DNA from: a virus
Length of the DNA: 41,469 nucleotides
Virus record (IMG/VR): IMGVR_UViG_3300031951_017423
Span: 1-41,469 of that record
Direction: 5' to 3' (one strand)
Position numbers and translations under genes: made by a program. Shown here in pieces: positions 30,330-39,198 of the stretch. The notes under the pieces are model-generated. The model saw only the letters and a program-made list of their open reading frames with translations. It did not search any database and was not told the DNA's origin. The number at the start of each line of letters is the position of its first letter. Positions within the stretch are counted from its first letter, which is position 1.

Positions 30330-30893
30330 CTATGTTGTAATGTTTTCAACCGTCCAATATTTATAGGCAAATCCAATATTCAAACGATGAATTCCTACAG
30401 CAGAATATGATGTCTGCATCAAATTCATTGACTTAGGAAATGCCTCATGCAATTTCACTTTATATCGTGTTGTTTCTTTGTATCCCTGAACAGGCGTGGG
30501 ACCAATGGGACCTTCATGTACAGCTTCAATAATGATGTCACCGATGATGTCTCTGTATGGTGCCACTTCACGGGAAGTGCCAATAATGGCATTCATCCAA
30601 TCATCAAAAAACTTTTTCACCTTCCATTCAGAGTCTACAAAAAATGTAAAGTTGGCTGACTCTCCAAAAAAGTCAACCGCAGAAGGACGTTGAATGTTTA
30701 GATTGTGTATTCGTGCTGGTCGTGTAATAATGGTTTTACCCGGAAACGCGGCTTCTTCACAAAACAATGTGAGTAGCTGGTCAGCGGGTGCTGTAACTAT
30801 GTTGGGTTTGGAAACAATAGTTACAGAAAATTTTTCAGATTTTGCCAATCCTTTGGCACGTACTACTGTGAGAAAATTTTCTATACTAGGCAT
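30330..30893 (-). CDS. Tail-tube-fold protein (gp19/gp54 type)
   Basis: This 187-residue protein shows the pattern of contractile tail tube and tube-initiator proteins. TLFCEEAAFPGKTIITRP lies near residues 42-59, DFFGESANFTFFVDSEWKVKKFFDDWMNAI around 74-103, and a C-terminal KVKLHEAFPKSMN followed by a strand-rich end with FAYKYWTVE. It might be the tube initiator gp54 or another tube-fold adaptor; the major tube gp19 is more often near the sheath gene, which is not in this window. It overlaps the preceding gene by 8 bases and precedes the gp26/gp51-like gene. Confidence 0.72.
   Translation of the reverse strand: MPSIENFLTVVRAKGLAKSEKFSVTIVSKPNIVTAPADQLLTLFCEEAAFPGKTIITRPARIHNLNIQRPSAVDFFGESANFTFFVDSEWKVKKFFDDWMNAIIGTSREVAPYRDIIGDIIIEAVHEGPIGPTPVQGYKETTRYKVKLHEAFPKSMNLMQTSYSAVGIHRLNIGFAYKYWTVENITT
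30358..30365 (-). promoter_or_regulatory. T4-type late promoter for the gp26/gp51-like gene
   Basis: The plus strand reads TATTTATA, giving exact TATAAATA on the minus strand, inside the 3' end of the tube-fold gene and 36 bases upstream of the ATG at 30321. The transcript would start near 30352. Confidence 0.65.
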
Positions 30894-31473
30894 CTATGTT
30901 TTGTTTGGAGAGTTGATAGACAGATGATTTAGTTTCTCCTTGGAATGATTCAACAGGAAGAAATATAGCAGCACGCCAATCTTGAGGATTTATCTCAAGG
31001 AAACGAGATTGTATATTGGGATATAGATATCGTTTCACACAAGGTTTTGCTTCTGGGAACCGAGAAAAATTCCCAATAATATTCCAAGACATACGGAGTT
31101 GTGTGGTATTTGAAATGGTGGGTTTATCCGCCAATTTCATTAGTTCATCTAACAACTTCATACGCAAGAGTGGTGGTAGATAATGTAAGTTCAATCCCAA
31201 GAACCCCCCTTTAATCACGTTGAAGGGCATCACCAAGGGAAACTCATCATAATAGGGAAGTTTTGCTGCCATTTTAGGATTATACATGAACAAGTACATT
31301 CGTCCAGGTTCTATGTTACTTGTCAACTTACCTATGCCCGATTCCAATGCCTTGTTCGCAGTCATGGTATTCAATCCCAACTTTCGTATTTGCGCTTGAT
31401 ACCATTGGTAGGATTTCACACCCTTCCCATCAGGTCTCATTTGCTCAAATGGATTCTGTTTCTTAGATTTCAT
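30886..31473 (-). CDS. gp2-like DNA end protector protein (putative)
   Basis: This 195-residue protein has GRMYLFMYNPKMAAKLPYYD, FPLVMPFNVI, GFLGLNLHYLPPLLRMKLLDEL, and VKRYLYPNIQSRFLEINPQDW. I recall proteins with this GFxGxNxHYLPPxxRxKLxDxL pattern in T4-like phages of aquatic bacteria, often annotated as gp2, which protects DNA ends and completes heads. T4 gp2 is 274 residues, so this is shorter. Adjacency to gp4 supports the assignment, since genes 2 and 4/50 are neighbours in T4. The name is from memory of annotations, not from experimental similarity. Confidence 0.6.
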   Translation of the reverse strand: MKSKKQNPFEQMRPDGKGVKSYQWYQAQIRKLGLNTMTANKALESGIGKLTSNIEPGRMYLFMYNPKMAAKLPYYDEFPLVMPFNVIKGGFLGLNLHYLPPLLRMKLLDELMKLADKPTISNTTQLRMSWNIIGNFSRFPEAKPCVKRYLYPNIQSRFLEINPQDWRAAIFLPVESFQGETKSSVYQLSKQNIDA

Positions 31474-31555
31474 AAAGTGGTGAAATTGGGGGCTTGACTA
31501 CTACTTGACAAGGTGATAAATTCACTATGTTAGGGATGAATAGATAATTCTGTTA

Positions 31556-32023
31556 CTATTTATCTCTGTTCTGTAAAAGCCCTAAGTCTTTCTCCGTGAT
31601 GAGCATAAATTCCCATCCGTATTGAGCAGCAGCTTTACGCGCCGCTTCCCATTTGGCATTGTTCACAGCCCATTGTACAACCTCACTAATAAATCGCTTC
31701 GTTTTTTTACTAGGGATTTGAGGTTCTTGCGTGAATCGAAATGGCTTCACTTCAATCAAATACTTTTTTATAGTACCATTCTTAGTTTTTACTTTGATGA
31801 AGAAATCCACAAAATATCGGTGAATTTTATTGTCTACTGGGCTTAAATATGGGACGACAATTTCTTCTGATCCCCATTCTATTACACCTTCGTTGAAATC
31901 ACACCATTTCATAAATCGCACTTCATAACTGCTACGATAAATGATGTTTGTGACATCCCCACGATATTTGCGGGGATTTTTTGGTGTATATTTGCCTTTG
32001 TATGTATCTTTAGTATAAGCCAT
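31556..32023 (-). CDS. 4: Head completion protein gp4
   Basis: This 155-residue protein has NIIYRSSYEVRFMKWCDFNEGVIEW, GSEEIVVPYLSPVDNKIHRYFVDFF, KYLIEVKPF and a C-terminal AAAQYGWEFMLITEKDL. This is the conserved gp4 (gp50) head-completion pattern and has the look of a PD-(D/E)XK fold, with the E/D-x-K elements in FVDF and IEVKP. T4 gp4 is 150 residues. It acts after packaging to finish the head before tail joining. It is the first gene of the minus-strand operon and divergent from gp48. Confidence 0.88.
   Translation of the reverse strand: MAYTKDTYKGKYTPKNPRKYRGDVTNIIYRSSYEVRFMKWCDFNEGVIEWGSEEIVVPYLSPVDNKIHRYFVDFFIKVKTKNGTIKKYLIEVKPFRFTQEPQIPSKKTKRFISEVVQWAVNNAKWEAARKAAAQYGWEFMLITEKDLGLLQNRDK
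31557..31564 (-). promoter_or_regulatory. Possible degenerate late promoter for the gp2-like gene
   Basis: Minus strand GATAAATA, one mismatch to the late box, at the 3' end of the gp4 gene. The 82-base gap between the gp4-type and gp2-like genes holds no ORF; it does contain a plus-strand TTGACA at 31505, which has no good -10 or gene to serve. Confidence 0.3.
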
Positions 32024-32030
32024 ATAAATA
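32023..32030 (+). promoter_or_regulatory. T4-type late promoter for the plus-strand baseplate operon
   Basis: Exact TATAAATA beginning at the first base of the divergent gp4 start codon. Predicted start near 32036, leaving about 26 bases before ATG 32062. Confidence 0.8.
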
Positions 32031-32054
32031 ATAGGTAAACGTTCTTCACGGGAT

Positions 32055-32062
32055 TATTTAGA
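32055..32062 (-). promoter_or_regulatory. Possible degenerate late promoter for the minus-strand operon
   Basis: Minus strand TCTAAATA, one mismatch to TATAAATA, ending at the gp48 start codon. It would start transcription near 32048, about 25 bases before the gp4 ATG. The location is right for a divergent pair, but the match is imperfect. Confidence 0.35.
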
Positions 32063-33183
32063 TGGCGCAAATTCCATTAGCACCAAACAGAAACAGAGAT
32101 GCCACACAGGATTCAAGTGTCCGCCAACAGCGCATCCCAGAAGGATACCGCGAGGCGTTAACACAAGGTGCCATTCGTCAGAATGAGTCACGAAACACAT
32201 TTCGTTCAACCCAACAACTTCGATATCCCAAAGAAACCGGATTGTTAGCAGAACAACCCCATTGGTTGAAAATTCTTATTCGCGTGCGTGAACAAAATAG
32301 CCAAGCCACTGGAGGCAATGTTGTGGGTGGCACATATACAGAAACAAGTGCTCGTAGAGTTAGTGGTGAAAATGCTACAGCAATAGCAGCAACTGTGGGA
32401 GCGGCATCGGGAGCCTCACGCCCTACAGGGGGATTAATCGGAAAAATCCCATTACTAAATTTTGCAACTAAGGCGGTGAAGGGTGTGACGGGCGCAGCAG
32501 CAGGTGCCTTGGCAACCGCCGCATCAGGTAGTAACAAATCAACAACATTATCAACATCAATATGTTTAGGCTTACAAGAACCCCCAAAAGCTGATTATTC
32601 TGTGGAATGGGAAGAACAAGCATTGGGTTCTGTGTTGAGTGGGGGTAGTCAAGGATTGTTTAATACGGCAAAAGGTTTGGCGGGTGAAACATTACGTAGA
32701 CAGATTAATCCGGGTAAGATAGGTGAAATTGCAGGCGTTGACCAAGCGGCAGCAACTGCTGCTGTAGATAAATCGTTAGGAAAAATTCGTAATCCTTATC
32801 GTGAACAAATTTTCAAACAAGTGAATTTTCGAGAATTCACCTTTGAGTATACATTCTTACCTGAAAGTGTGCAAGAAGCAGAACAGGTTTTAGCAATATT
32901 AAAAGTTCTTCGTCAAAACATGTTACCCGAAGTTGCACAAAATAGTTTCTATATGATATATCCTGCAGAATTCTCATTGTATTACATGTACAAAGAAAAC
33001 ATCAATCCCCATGTGCACCAATTCAGTGATTGTGTACTCACTTCAATGTCAGTGAAATATGGTGGTCAAGATTTCGTGACGTTTAAAGGGACGCCAGGAT
33101 TGCCCGCTGAAGTTACCATGACATTGAAGTTTAAGGAAATTGTTCCCATCACAGGTGATAGAGTTTACGGAGAAAATCTATAA
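32062..33183 (+). CDS. 48: Baseplate tail tube cap gp48
   Basis: This 373-residue protein has a low-complexity Ala/Gly-rich first half (about residues 90-165), then NPYREQIFKQVNFREFTFEYTFLP, a helical VQEAEQVLAILKVLRQNMLPE, IYPAEFSLYYMYKENINPH, and CVLTSMSVKYGG. It ends in TLKFKEIVPITGDRV. The second half is the conserved tube-like fold of gp48, the protein on which tube polymerisation starts. T4 gp48 is 364 residues. An exact late promoter sits 31 bases upstream. It overlaps gp53 by one base (TAATG). Confidence 0.82.
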   Translation: MAQIPLAPNRNRDATQDSSVRQQRIPEGYREALTQGAIRQNESRNTFRSTQQLRYPKETGLLAEQPHWLKILIRVREQNSQATGGNVVGGTYTETSARRVSGENATAIAATVGAASGASRPTGGLIGKIPLLNFATKAVKGVTGAAAGALATAASGSNKSTTLSTSICLGLQEPPKADYSVEWEEQALGSVLSGGSQGLFNTAKGLAGETLRRQINPGKIGEIAGVDQAAATAAVDKSLGKIRNPYREQIFKQVNFREFTFEYTFLPESVQEAEQVLAILKVLRQNMLPEVAQNSFYMIYPAEFSLYYMYKENINPHVHQFSDCVLTSMSVKYGGQDFVTFKGTPGLPAEVTMTLKFKEIVPITGDRVYGENL

Positions 33184-33932
33184 TGCTACGAGGACTGCCA
33201 CAAATTGTTGTACCAGTTTCAACATTTACTGGAACTGATACACAACTATCCGGTGTGATTACCATCACGGAAAAGCAGATTACAGGAGTCAATACAAAGT
33301 TCATTGAAGAAATTGTAATTGGTGCTGAGTTATATGTTAATGATGTTATGGTGGGCATCATCTCTCGCATTGAATCAGATGTGTTATGTTTTCTAGAAGA
33401 ACCTGCATCTGATACATATACAGGTGTTGCAACAATTCGAAATTTTCAAGTAAGTGATACAGGACGTCCAATTACAATATCAGACATCTTGTATCGCATT
33501 GCAATCAATAAAGACTTTTCACGCAAAGCATCTTTTTTGATGCCCTATACTGTAGTTGAAGGTGATACACCTGAAATTGTTTCCTTTAAGTTTTATGGGA
33601 CACCATTATATCATTGGGTAATCCTAATCATCAATGACATTGTGAATCCCCGCGAAGAATGGCCCTTGTCAGAAAAACAACTACTAGAAAAAATTGCACT
33701 ACAGTATCCTGATGATTTACCATCCGATGTGTATGAGTGGAGAGAAATAAATTATGGATACGTTGTAGATTATAACGCAGGATTGGCGGCGCAACAACAA
33801 ATATATTCTGTTTCAATCTATGATTATGAAACAGAAAAAAATGAAGCAAAGCGTACCATTAAGGTACTAGACCCCAATTTCATTACTGATTTCATTACAG
33901 CATATTCACGAGCATATACTGATATAACATAA
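33183..33932 (+). CDS. 53: Baseplate wedge protein gp53
   Basis: This 249-residue protein contains the gp53 core: ISDILYRIAINKDF, FLMPYTVVEGDTPEIVSFKFYG, LYHWVILIINDIVNPREEWPLS and a C-terminal segment IKVLDPNFITDF. In T4 gp53 (196 residues) joins adjacent wedges around the hub. The first ~85 residues here are an extra beta-rich domain (TFTGTDTQLSGVITI) preceding the core, in keeping with marine-type gp53 proteins. It is followed by the hub gene after two bases. Confidence 0.85.
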   Translation: MLRGLPQIVVPVSTFTGTDTQLSGVITITEKQITGVNTKFIEEIVIGAELYVNDVMVGIISRIESDVLCFLEEPASDTYTGVATIRNFQVSDTGRPITISDILYRIAINKDFSRKASFLMPYTVVEGDTPEIVSFKFYGTPLYHWVILIINDIVNPREEWPLSEKQLLEKIALQYPDDLPSDVYEWREINYGYVVDYNAGLAAQQQIYSVSIYDYETEKNEAKRTIKVLDPNFITDFITAYSRAYTDIT

Positions 33933-33934
33933 TT

Positions 33935-35347
33935 ATGGCAAATCCTATAGATGCCCCAGCGTTAAATCCTGGGTCTGTTAACATTAAAGAGGTCACATTG
34001 TTCAAGGCGGGACAGGAATATCCATTAAAGGATTTCATTGTTGAACTATCTGTGTTTGAAGATATGTTTTCCAATACCATGTCAGCTACAATGATTTTAT
34101 CTGACGGATTAAATTTGGTGGGATCACTTCCTATTACAGGCGGTGAGATTATTAATATTTCATATACTGTACCAGGATTTGAAGATTCACAAATTTTTGG
34201 TCGTGCCTTTTATGTGTTTGCTGTTCGTGATAGATTTCCCTCAAGCACAGACCGTCAACAAATGTACATGTTATCTCTCATGTCATTGGAAGCAGCTGTA
34301 GATTCTGTTACTGTTGTTTCAAAAAAATATACAGGTAAACCTAGTGAAATTGCAAAACAGATATTTGATGAATATCTTTCAATGCCTCGTTTTTGGAGCA
34401 AAGAGTACGATATGCCTGCTGGATTAAGTGACGAAGAAACATTGACACGTCCTGCATGGAAAAAATCAGTACCGCAGCAAAATAGAACATCATTACAATT
34501 GATGCCAAACTCAGAGTCTAAAAATAAAGTTACCTGGGTTGTACCCATGTGGAGTCCAATGAAGTGTATCAATTGGTTGGCAAATCGTCATCTCGATGAA
34601 GGTAGTAAAGCAGCCAACACCTTGGCATGGGAATCATCACAACAATTTTATTTTGCGACTGTTGATAGCATATTCAAAGCTCAAGAAAATGTGAATGAGC
34701 GCAAGGTGTATTATTACGGATTTGATGATGCCATGATTGAACGTATTACAAAAAATAATTCTACAAAAAATACGTTGATAGAAGGATACAAGAAGGTGGA
34801 AAATGTTGCCATACCCACAAACTATGACATTCTTCGTAGTCAAGAAATGGGACATTATTCATCAACAATGCACGTGTTCGATGTGGTCACTAAAAAGTAT
34901 GATGAATATGTGTTTGATTACATCAACAACTATTCACAGTTTGAACACTTACATGGCAAAACAAATCCCACGTTTCCGTCACAACAACTACGAAATGTTC
35001 ATTCATATGTAACATTCCGTCCTAAGCATAAGAAAATTTTCAATGATTTTGAAGACCCAAAATTTGAAGATTGGGTTCTACAGAGAACAAGTTTACTATA
35101 CGATATTAGTAATTTGAAAATTGAAATCACAGTTCCTGGTTTGGCAGGAACACAGGCAGGTGAAGTTGTACAATTCTATTATCCAAAAATGGCAGCAAAG
35201 GGTAGTGATGAAAATGTTGAGAATTTGATTGATAGATATCTATCAGGAAGTTATCTGGTGACTGCTGTACGTCATATTATTGCGCGAGATAAGTATACAA
35301 TGAAATTGGAAATGGTAAAAGAATCACTTGCTTCAGGATTAGGATAA
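33935..35347 (+). CDS. Baseplate hub protein (gp27-like)
   Basis: This 470-residue protein opens with VTLFKAGQEYPLKDFIVELSVFEDMF and SATMILSDGLNLVGSLPITGGE, then RAFYVFAVRDRF, and VVSKKYTGKPSEIAKQIFDEYL. A tube-like hub domain followed by a helical K-x-x-E-I-x-K-Q-I segment is the layout of gp27/gpD hub proteins that carry the spike. T4 gp27 is 391 residues. The next two genes encode the spike parts, which supports the assignment. Stop and start overlap with the next gene at TAATG. Confidence 0.72.
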   Translation: MANPIDAPALNPGSVNIKEVTLFKAGQEYPLKDFIVELSVFEDMFSNTMSATMILSDGLNLVGSLPITGGEIINISYTVPGFEDSQIFGRAFYVFAVRDRFPSSTDRQQMYMLSLMSLEAAVDSVTVVSKKYTGKPSEIAKQIFDEYLSMPRFWSKEYDMPAGLSDEETLTRPAWKKSVPQQNRTSLQLMPNSESKNKVTWVVPMWSPMKCINWLANRHLDEGSKAANTLAWESSQQFYFATVDSIFKAQENVNERKVYYYGFDDAMIERITKNNSTKNTLIEGYKKVENVAIPTNYDILRSQEMGHYSSTMHVFDVVTKKYDEYVFDYINNYSQFEHLHGKTNPTFPSQQLRNVHSYVTFRPKHKKIFNDFEDPKFEDWVLQRTSLLYDISNLKIEITVPGLAGTQAGEVVQFYYPKMAAKGSDENVENLIDRYLSGSYLVTAVRHIIARDKYTMKLEMVKESLASGLG

Positions 35348-35832
35348 TGCATACAAATGTATATAATAATGGGGGCTTCTATTGGTTCATGGGTGTTGTG
35401 GAAGATAGACAAGACCCTGAGGCACTAGGAAGATGTCGTGTTCGTATTGTGGGATATCATAATCCCGACAAAACTATTTTGCCTACTGAAGATTTACCGT
35501 GGGCAATACCTCTTATGCCCATGACATCAGCTTCTATTTCAGGAACAGGACATGCACCTGTGGGTCCTGTAGAAGGAACATGGGTAATGGGATTTTTCCT
35601 TGACGGTGATGAATGTCAGTTGCCTGTCATGTTAGGCACATTCCCGGGACGTGCTGAGCCGGTCAACTTGGTAACATTACTACAAAAACTTGCCGAAGCA
35701 TTATCAAAAACTCTTACATTACCTACAACTGGGTTGTCCAGTTTGGCAATTCCTACTGTGAATGTATTGGCCACCAATGAGACTCAACGAAATGATGCCT
35801 TAAATAACAGCGTTACGGTACAAGAATCATGA
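35347..35832 (+). CDS. gp5-type OB-fold spike adaptor (N-terminal part of a split gp5)
   Basis: This 161-residue protein has the N-terminal OB-fold of T4 gp5/VgrG: FMGVVEDRQDPEALGRCRVRIVGYH, LPTEDLPWAIPLMPMTSAS, and VEGTWVMGFFLDGDECQLPVMLG. It then ends with a polar linker instead of continuing into a lysozyme and beta-helix as in T4 gp5. It overlaps the next gene by four bases. The OB domain normally connects the hub trimer to the needle, so the protein probably forms the base of the spike. Confidence 0.82.
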   Translation: MHTNVYNNGGFYWFMGVVEDRQDPEALGRCRVRIVGYHNPDKTILPTEDLPWAIPLMPMTSASISGTGHAPVGPVEGTWVMGFFLDGDECQLPVMLGTFPGRAEPVNLVTLLQKLAEALSKTLTLPTTGLSSLAIPTVNVLATNETQRNDALNNSVTVQES

Positions 35833-38789
35833 TAGATAGACGTTTAATTATCAATGAAATACAACGACAGTTTCCGAAAGATAATGATAATAGTATTGAA
35901 TCATTATTGCGTATTTCACCCACCTTACGTGGATTAATTGAATCAGAAGAAGGCGCCGAAACTTTCACAACAACATTTGGGACATTTTCTCTCCCCCAAT
36001 TTCTAACTCCTTCCATTATTAATCAGATTGTTCGTGAAATTGCGGAAGCACGAAATGTTGATGGCACCTCAATTAACAGTGTTAATGCATTGTCAGCGTT
36101 AACTGAAGTTTTGCAGATTGCTCAATCTCAAAATCCATTCACAGTAACACCTGATGACATTTACGCTGCGTCACAATATGAAAATTATGAAGATATCCCA
36201 TTACAAGAAAATACATTATTAACGACATTTGATGGTGATGTATTCATTGACCCAACAACAGGAGCATTGGCATTAGCACCCACTCCTAATTCTCGTATTC
36301 TTGCACCAGAAAAAAGTCCCGAAGGACACATTGGACCATTAACTCCTGAAGATGTTGAAATTTTTGCTTTGTTGCTCGAAGATGAAATTCGTCAAGAACG
36401 TGTGGCACAAGGATCACCTCATGGGTTAGATGTCATTGATGAAAATGAAAAAATGGGTTTATATGGATTGACGGTTCCTGATTTAGTCTCAATTGGTGTC
36501 GTAAGTCAAGGAGCCATTGATGATTGGAACTCCATCCCTGAAAATGCACGTGAAGATTATGCCAAACAAGCTGTATTGGCAGGCGTCATCTCATTGGCAT
36601 TTTACAATAACATCCCATATATTCTACGAACATCATTAAGTTGGTATGTCATGGCGAATGCTCGCTTTTGGCTTGAAAGACTTATTGGTCCTAAAAACTT
36701 CATGACGTTACAAAGAATACAGCGTTTGTTAATGTATCGTCATGTATTGCGTCAGTGGAAAACAACGTTTGCATATTTTGTTAAAAATCTCATCACACGC
36801 AAATCACAGATATTAGGACATTTATTGGCGGCACGATTAGTGGGTGAACGTGCTGCACGTGCATTTGGATTAGGTGGGCAATTCGCCTCGGTGATTGGAA
36901 GAACAGCGGAAGAAATTTATAATCGAGGTGTGAAGGCAGTAGAAAGTGGTATACGAAATCCTACGTCAGCAGCTCAAATTGACCAAGCGGCTCGTACAGT
37001 ACCAACACCACCCACACCTCGTCCAACAACATCTCGCAAATATAGATTCTTCCCTAACATCCTGCAGCAAAACACGAATGAACCTTTACGCCGAGTCCCA
37101 GATAATCAAGGATTCTATGACCCCAATCGTGTATATCCGCGTGTCACACATATAGGTGAACCTGATACAAATCGGTTGGCACGTAATCATAAAATTAAGG
37201 ACACGATTGTACAAACAAAGGATGAAGAACGCATACTTGATGTTCCTGTTGCACGAAAATCATCTCCCACCAAATGGAGTCAACCCAAGTCCCCATATAA
37301 CACAAAATATCCTTACAACCATGTGTATGAGTCTGAATCTGGACACGTAATTGAATATGATGACACACCAAACAATGAACGTATGCATTGGTATCACCGT
37401 GAAGGCACCTTCATGGAAATTGATAGAAATGGTACTATGGTGCGTAAAATTGTGGGTGATGGTTATGAAATATGGGAACGAGATGGGTATGTATACATTG
37501 GGGGCAAGTGCAATGTAACCGTAGAAGGTAATTGTAATCTGTATGTGAAGAACAATGTGAATCTTCAAGTTGACGGAAATCTTACTGCCGATGTTCACAA
37601 GACAGTGACTTTCAATGTTGCCAAAGATTTCAATGTTACAGCAGGCGGCACAATTAATTTGAAGGCCAAGAAAAATGTCAACGTGGAGTCAGGTGCCACT
37701 ATTAATGCCAAGGCGAAAAACAACTTTAATGCGTCAGGCAAAAATGTCAACATCCAAGCTCAGGCAGTAATGAAACTGTCAGGTAAGTTGAAGGCTTCAT
37801 TGGCAGCACCACAGGGACAAGCATTATTACTATCAGGTGCGGGTACGGTTGTTGTGAACGGTACAGGATTGGCATTGCTACCATTGCCAGGTGCCGCTGC
37901 GGCAACTTTGGCTAAATCGAATGAAGCATCTACCGCAGGATCTGCTGATATTGGTGATCCTCCAGGTGAACGTAATCCCCGCGAGCCTCAACTTGTACCT
38001 TTGACATTGGAAGATAGAGTTGATGAGTGGGCGTCATCATTGTCTACATTGGCGGAAAATCCTGAAGATAATCGGGACGCCATTAATGCCTTGAAGAAGA
38101 AAGGCGTTGATGAAGGATTAGTCACAAATGAAGATTTGAATCGCCCATTGGCAGAAGGAACAAGAGATGAAACACCACCTCCGGCAGCGAGACCGGCGGC
38201 AGTTGCCTCATGTCAGCTCATCTATTCACAATCTTCATTCCCAAGTTCATATAGTTTAACTCCGAATGTTACATTAGGATCCCTGCCCGGATATAATGTA
38301 CTTCGCGGACAATATGGATTAACTGTACAGGACATGGTGTGTAATTTACGTCAATTGGCAGTAAATGTCATAGAACCCATGTTTGAATTAGTTGGGAAGG
38401 GTAACATCATCATCACCTCGGTGTTTAGAACTCCTGAATCTGTAACTGGATCCTTGAATCCACCCCGAGGCGTATCATTCCATCAACAAGGTCTGGGTAT
38501 TGATGTATGCTTCCATAGAAAAAACTTCTCAGAATACTATAACATTGCTGTCCAATTGAAAAACTCCATTCAGTACGATAAACTACTTCTTGAATATCGT
38601 TTAGGAAATGTTCGTGGGGTGTCATCATATAAACCTTGGATTCACATACAATGGCAACAACAGGGTATTAATTTAGCGAATGGGAACAAGGGAGGACAGG
38701 CTAGATTACAAGCATTTACTCTCAAAAATGATAGAACATATTCTCAGACACTTGTTAACCTATTACCAGACTCCACATTAAGATATTAA
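35829..38789 (+). CDS. Spike protein with beta-helix and C-terminal M15-type peptidase domain
   Basis: This 986-residue protein shows three parts. Residues 1 to ~450 are of unknown type, with a helical, partly hydrophobic centre. Residues ~500-690 have short repeated strands (GNCNLYV, NNVNLQVDG, NVNVESGATIN, KNVNIQAQ) as in the gp5/VgrG triple beta-helix needle. The C-terminus (~790-986) matches peptidase M15: ITSVFRTPES, SFHQQGLGIDV (near residue 884) and WIHIQW (near 937). These supply the expected His, Asp and His zinc ligands, so a peptidoglycan peptide cross-link is the likely substrate. T4 gp5 carries its lysozyme before the needle; here a peptidase is placed after it. Confidence 0.8.
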   Translation: MIDRRLIINEIQRQFPKDNDNSIESLLRISPTLRGLIESEEGAETFTTTFGTFSLPQFLTPSIINQIVREIAEARNVDGTSINSVNALSALTEVLQIAQSQNPFTVTPDDIYAASQYENYEDIPLQENTLLTTFDGDVFIDPTTGALALAPTPNSRILAPEKSPEGHIGPLTPEDVEIFALLLEDEIRQERVAQGSPHGLDVIDENEKMGLYGLTVPDLVSIGVVSQGAIDDWNSIPENAREDYAKQAVLAGVISLAFYNNIPYILRTSLSWYVMANARFWLERLIGPKNFMTLQRIQRLLMYRHVLRQWKTTFAYFVKNLITRKSQILGHLLAARLVGERAARAFGLGGQFASVIGRTAEEIYNRGVKAVESGIRNPTSAAQIDQAARTVPTPPTPRPTTSRKYRFFPNILQQNTNEPLRRVPDNQGFYDPNRVYPRVTHIGEPDTNRLARNHKIKDTIVQTKDEERILDVPVARKSSPTKWSQPKSPYNTKYPYNHVYESESGHVIEYDDTPNNERMHWYHREGTFMEIDRNGTMVRKIVGDGYEIWERDGYVYIGGKCNVTVEGNCNLYVKNNVNLQVDGNLTADVHKTVTFNVAKDFNVTAGGTINLKAKKNVNVESGATINAKAKNNFNASGKNVNIQAQAVMKLSGKLKASLAAPQGQALLLSGAGTVVVNGTGLALLPLPGAAAATLAKSNEASTAGSADIGDPPGERNPREPQLVPLTLEDRVDEWASSLSTLAENPEDNRDAINALKKKGVDEGLVTNEDLNRPLAEGTRDETPPPAARPAAVASCQLIYSQSSFPSSYSLTPNVTLGSLPGYNVLRGQYGLTVQDMVCNLRQLAVNVIEPMFELVGKGNIIITSVFRTPESVTGSLNPPRGVSFHQQGLGIDVCFHRKNFSEYYNIAVQLKNSIQYDKLLLEYRLGNVRGVSSYKPWIHIQWQQQGINLANGNKGGQARLQAFTLKNDRTYSQTLVNLLPDSTLRY

Positions 38790-38795
38790 ATTTAA

Positions 38796-38803
38796 TATAA
38801 ATA
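38796..38803 (+). promoter_or_regulatory. T4-type late promoter, leaderless arrangement, for gp25
   Basis: Exact TATAAATA, five bases, then ATG 38809. The spacing is identical to that at 19726-19739, again predicting an mRNA beginning at or beside its start codon. No Shine-Dalgarno is present. Confidence 0.78.
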
Positions 38804-38808
38804 ATGTC

Positions 38809-39198
38809 ATGACCATACCTAATAGAATTTACCAAGATTTAGACTTAACATTTAGCGTTACTGCAACAAAAGATGTTGCAAAACGTTTGGATGTTAATGC
38901 TGTCAAACAATCCATAAAAAATCTCTTGTTTATTCGGAAGGGAGAAAAGTTATTTCGTCCTGAAATTGGTTCAGATTTGCAAAGAATTTTGTTTGAACCT
39001 ATGGATTTTTTAACTGTAGACTTACTTCGTGACGTTATTAGTGAAACGATACAGAAATTTGAACCGCGTGTTCGCATAGAAAATATTGAGATTATTCCTG
39101 ACTATGACACCAATTCATATGATTTAACATTGTATTTTTATGTGATTGGCATCTACACACCTGTTACATTTAATCTAACCTTACAGAGACTTCGCTAA
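38809..39198 (+). CDS. 25: Baseplate wedge protein gp25
   Basis: This 129-residue protein has the gp25/lysozyme-like wedge fold. NRIYQDLDLTFSV leads into AVKQSIKNLLFIRKGEKLFRPEIGSDLQRILFEP, then KFEPRVRIENIEI, which holds the E-P-R motif conserved in gp25 and T6SS TssE, and it ends in a strand pair. T4 gp25 is 132 residues. gp25 nucleates the sheath at the baseplate. gp6 starts at the overlapping base of its stop codon. Confidence 0.93.
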   Translation: MTIPNRIYQDLDLTFSVTATKDVAKRLDVNAVKQSIKNLLFIRKGEKLFRPEIGSDLQRILFEPMDFLTVDLLRDVISETIQKFEPRVRIENIEIIPDYDTNSYDLTLYFYVIGIYTPVTFNLTLQRLR

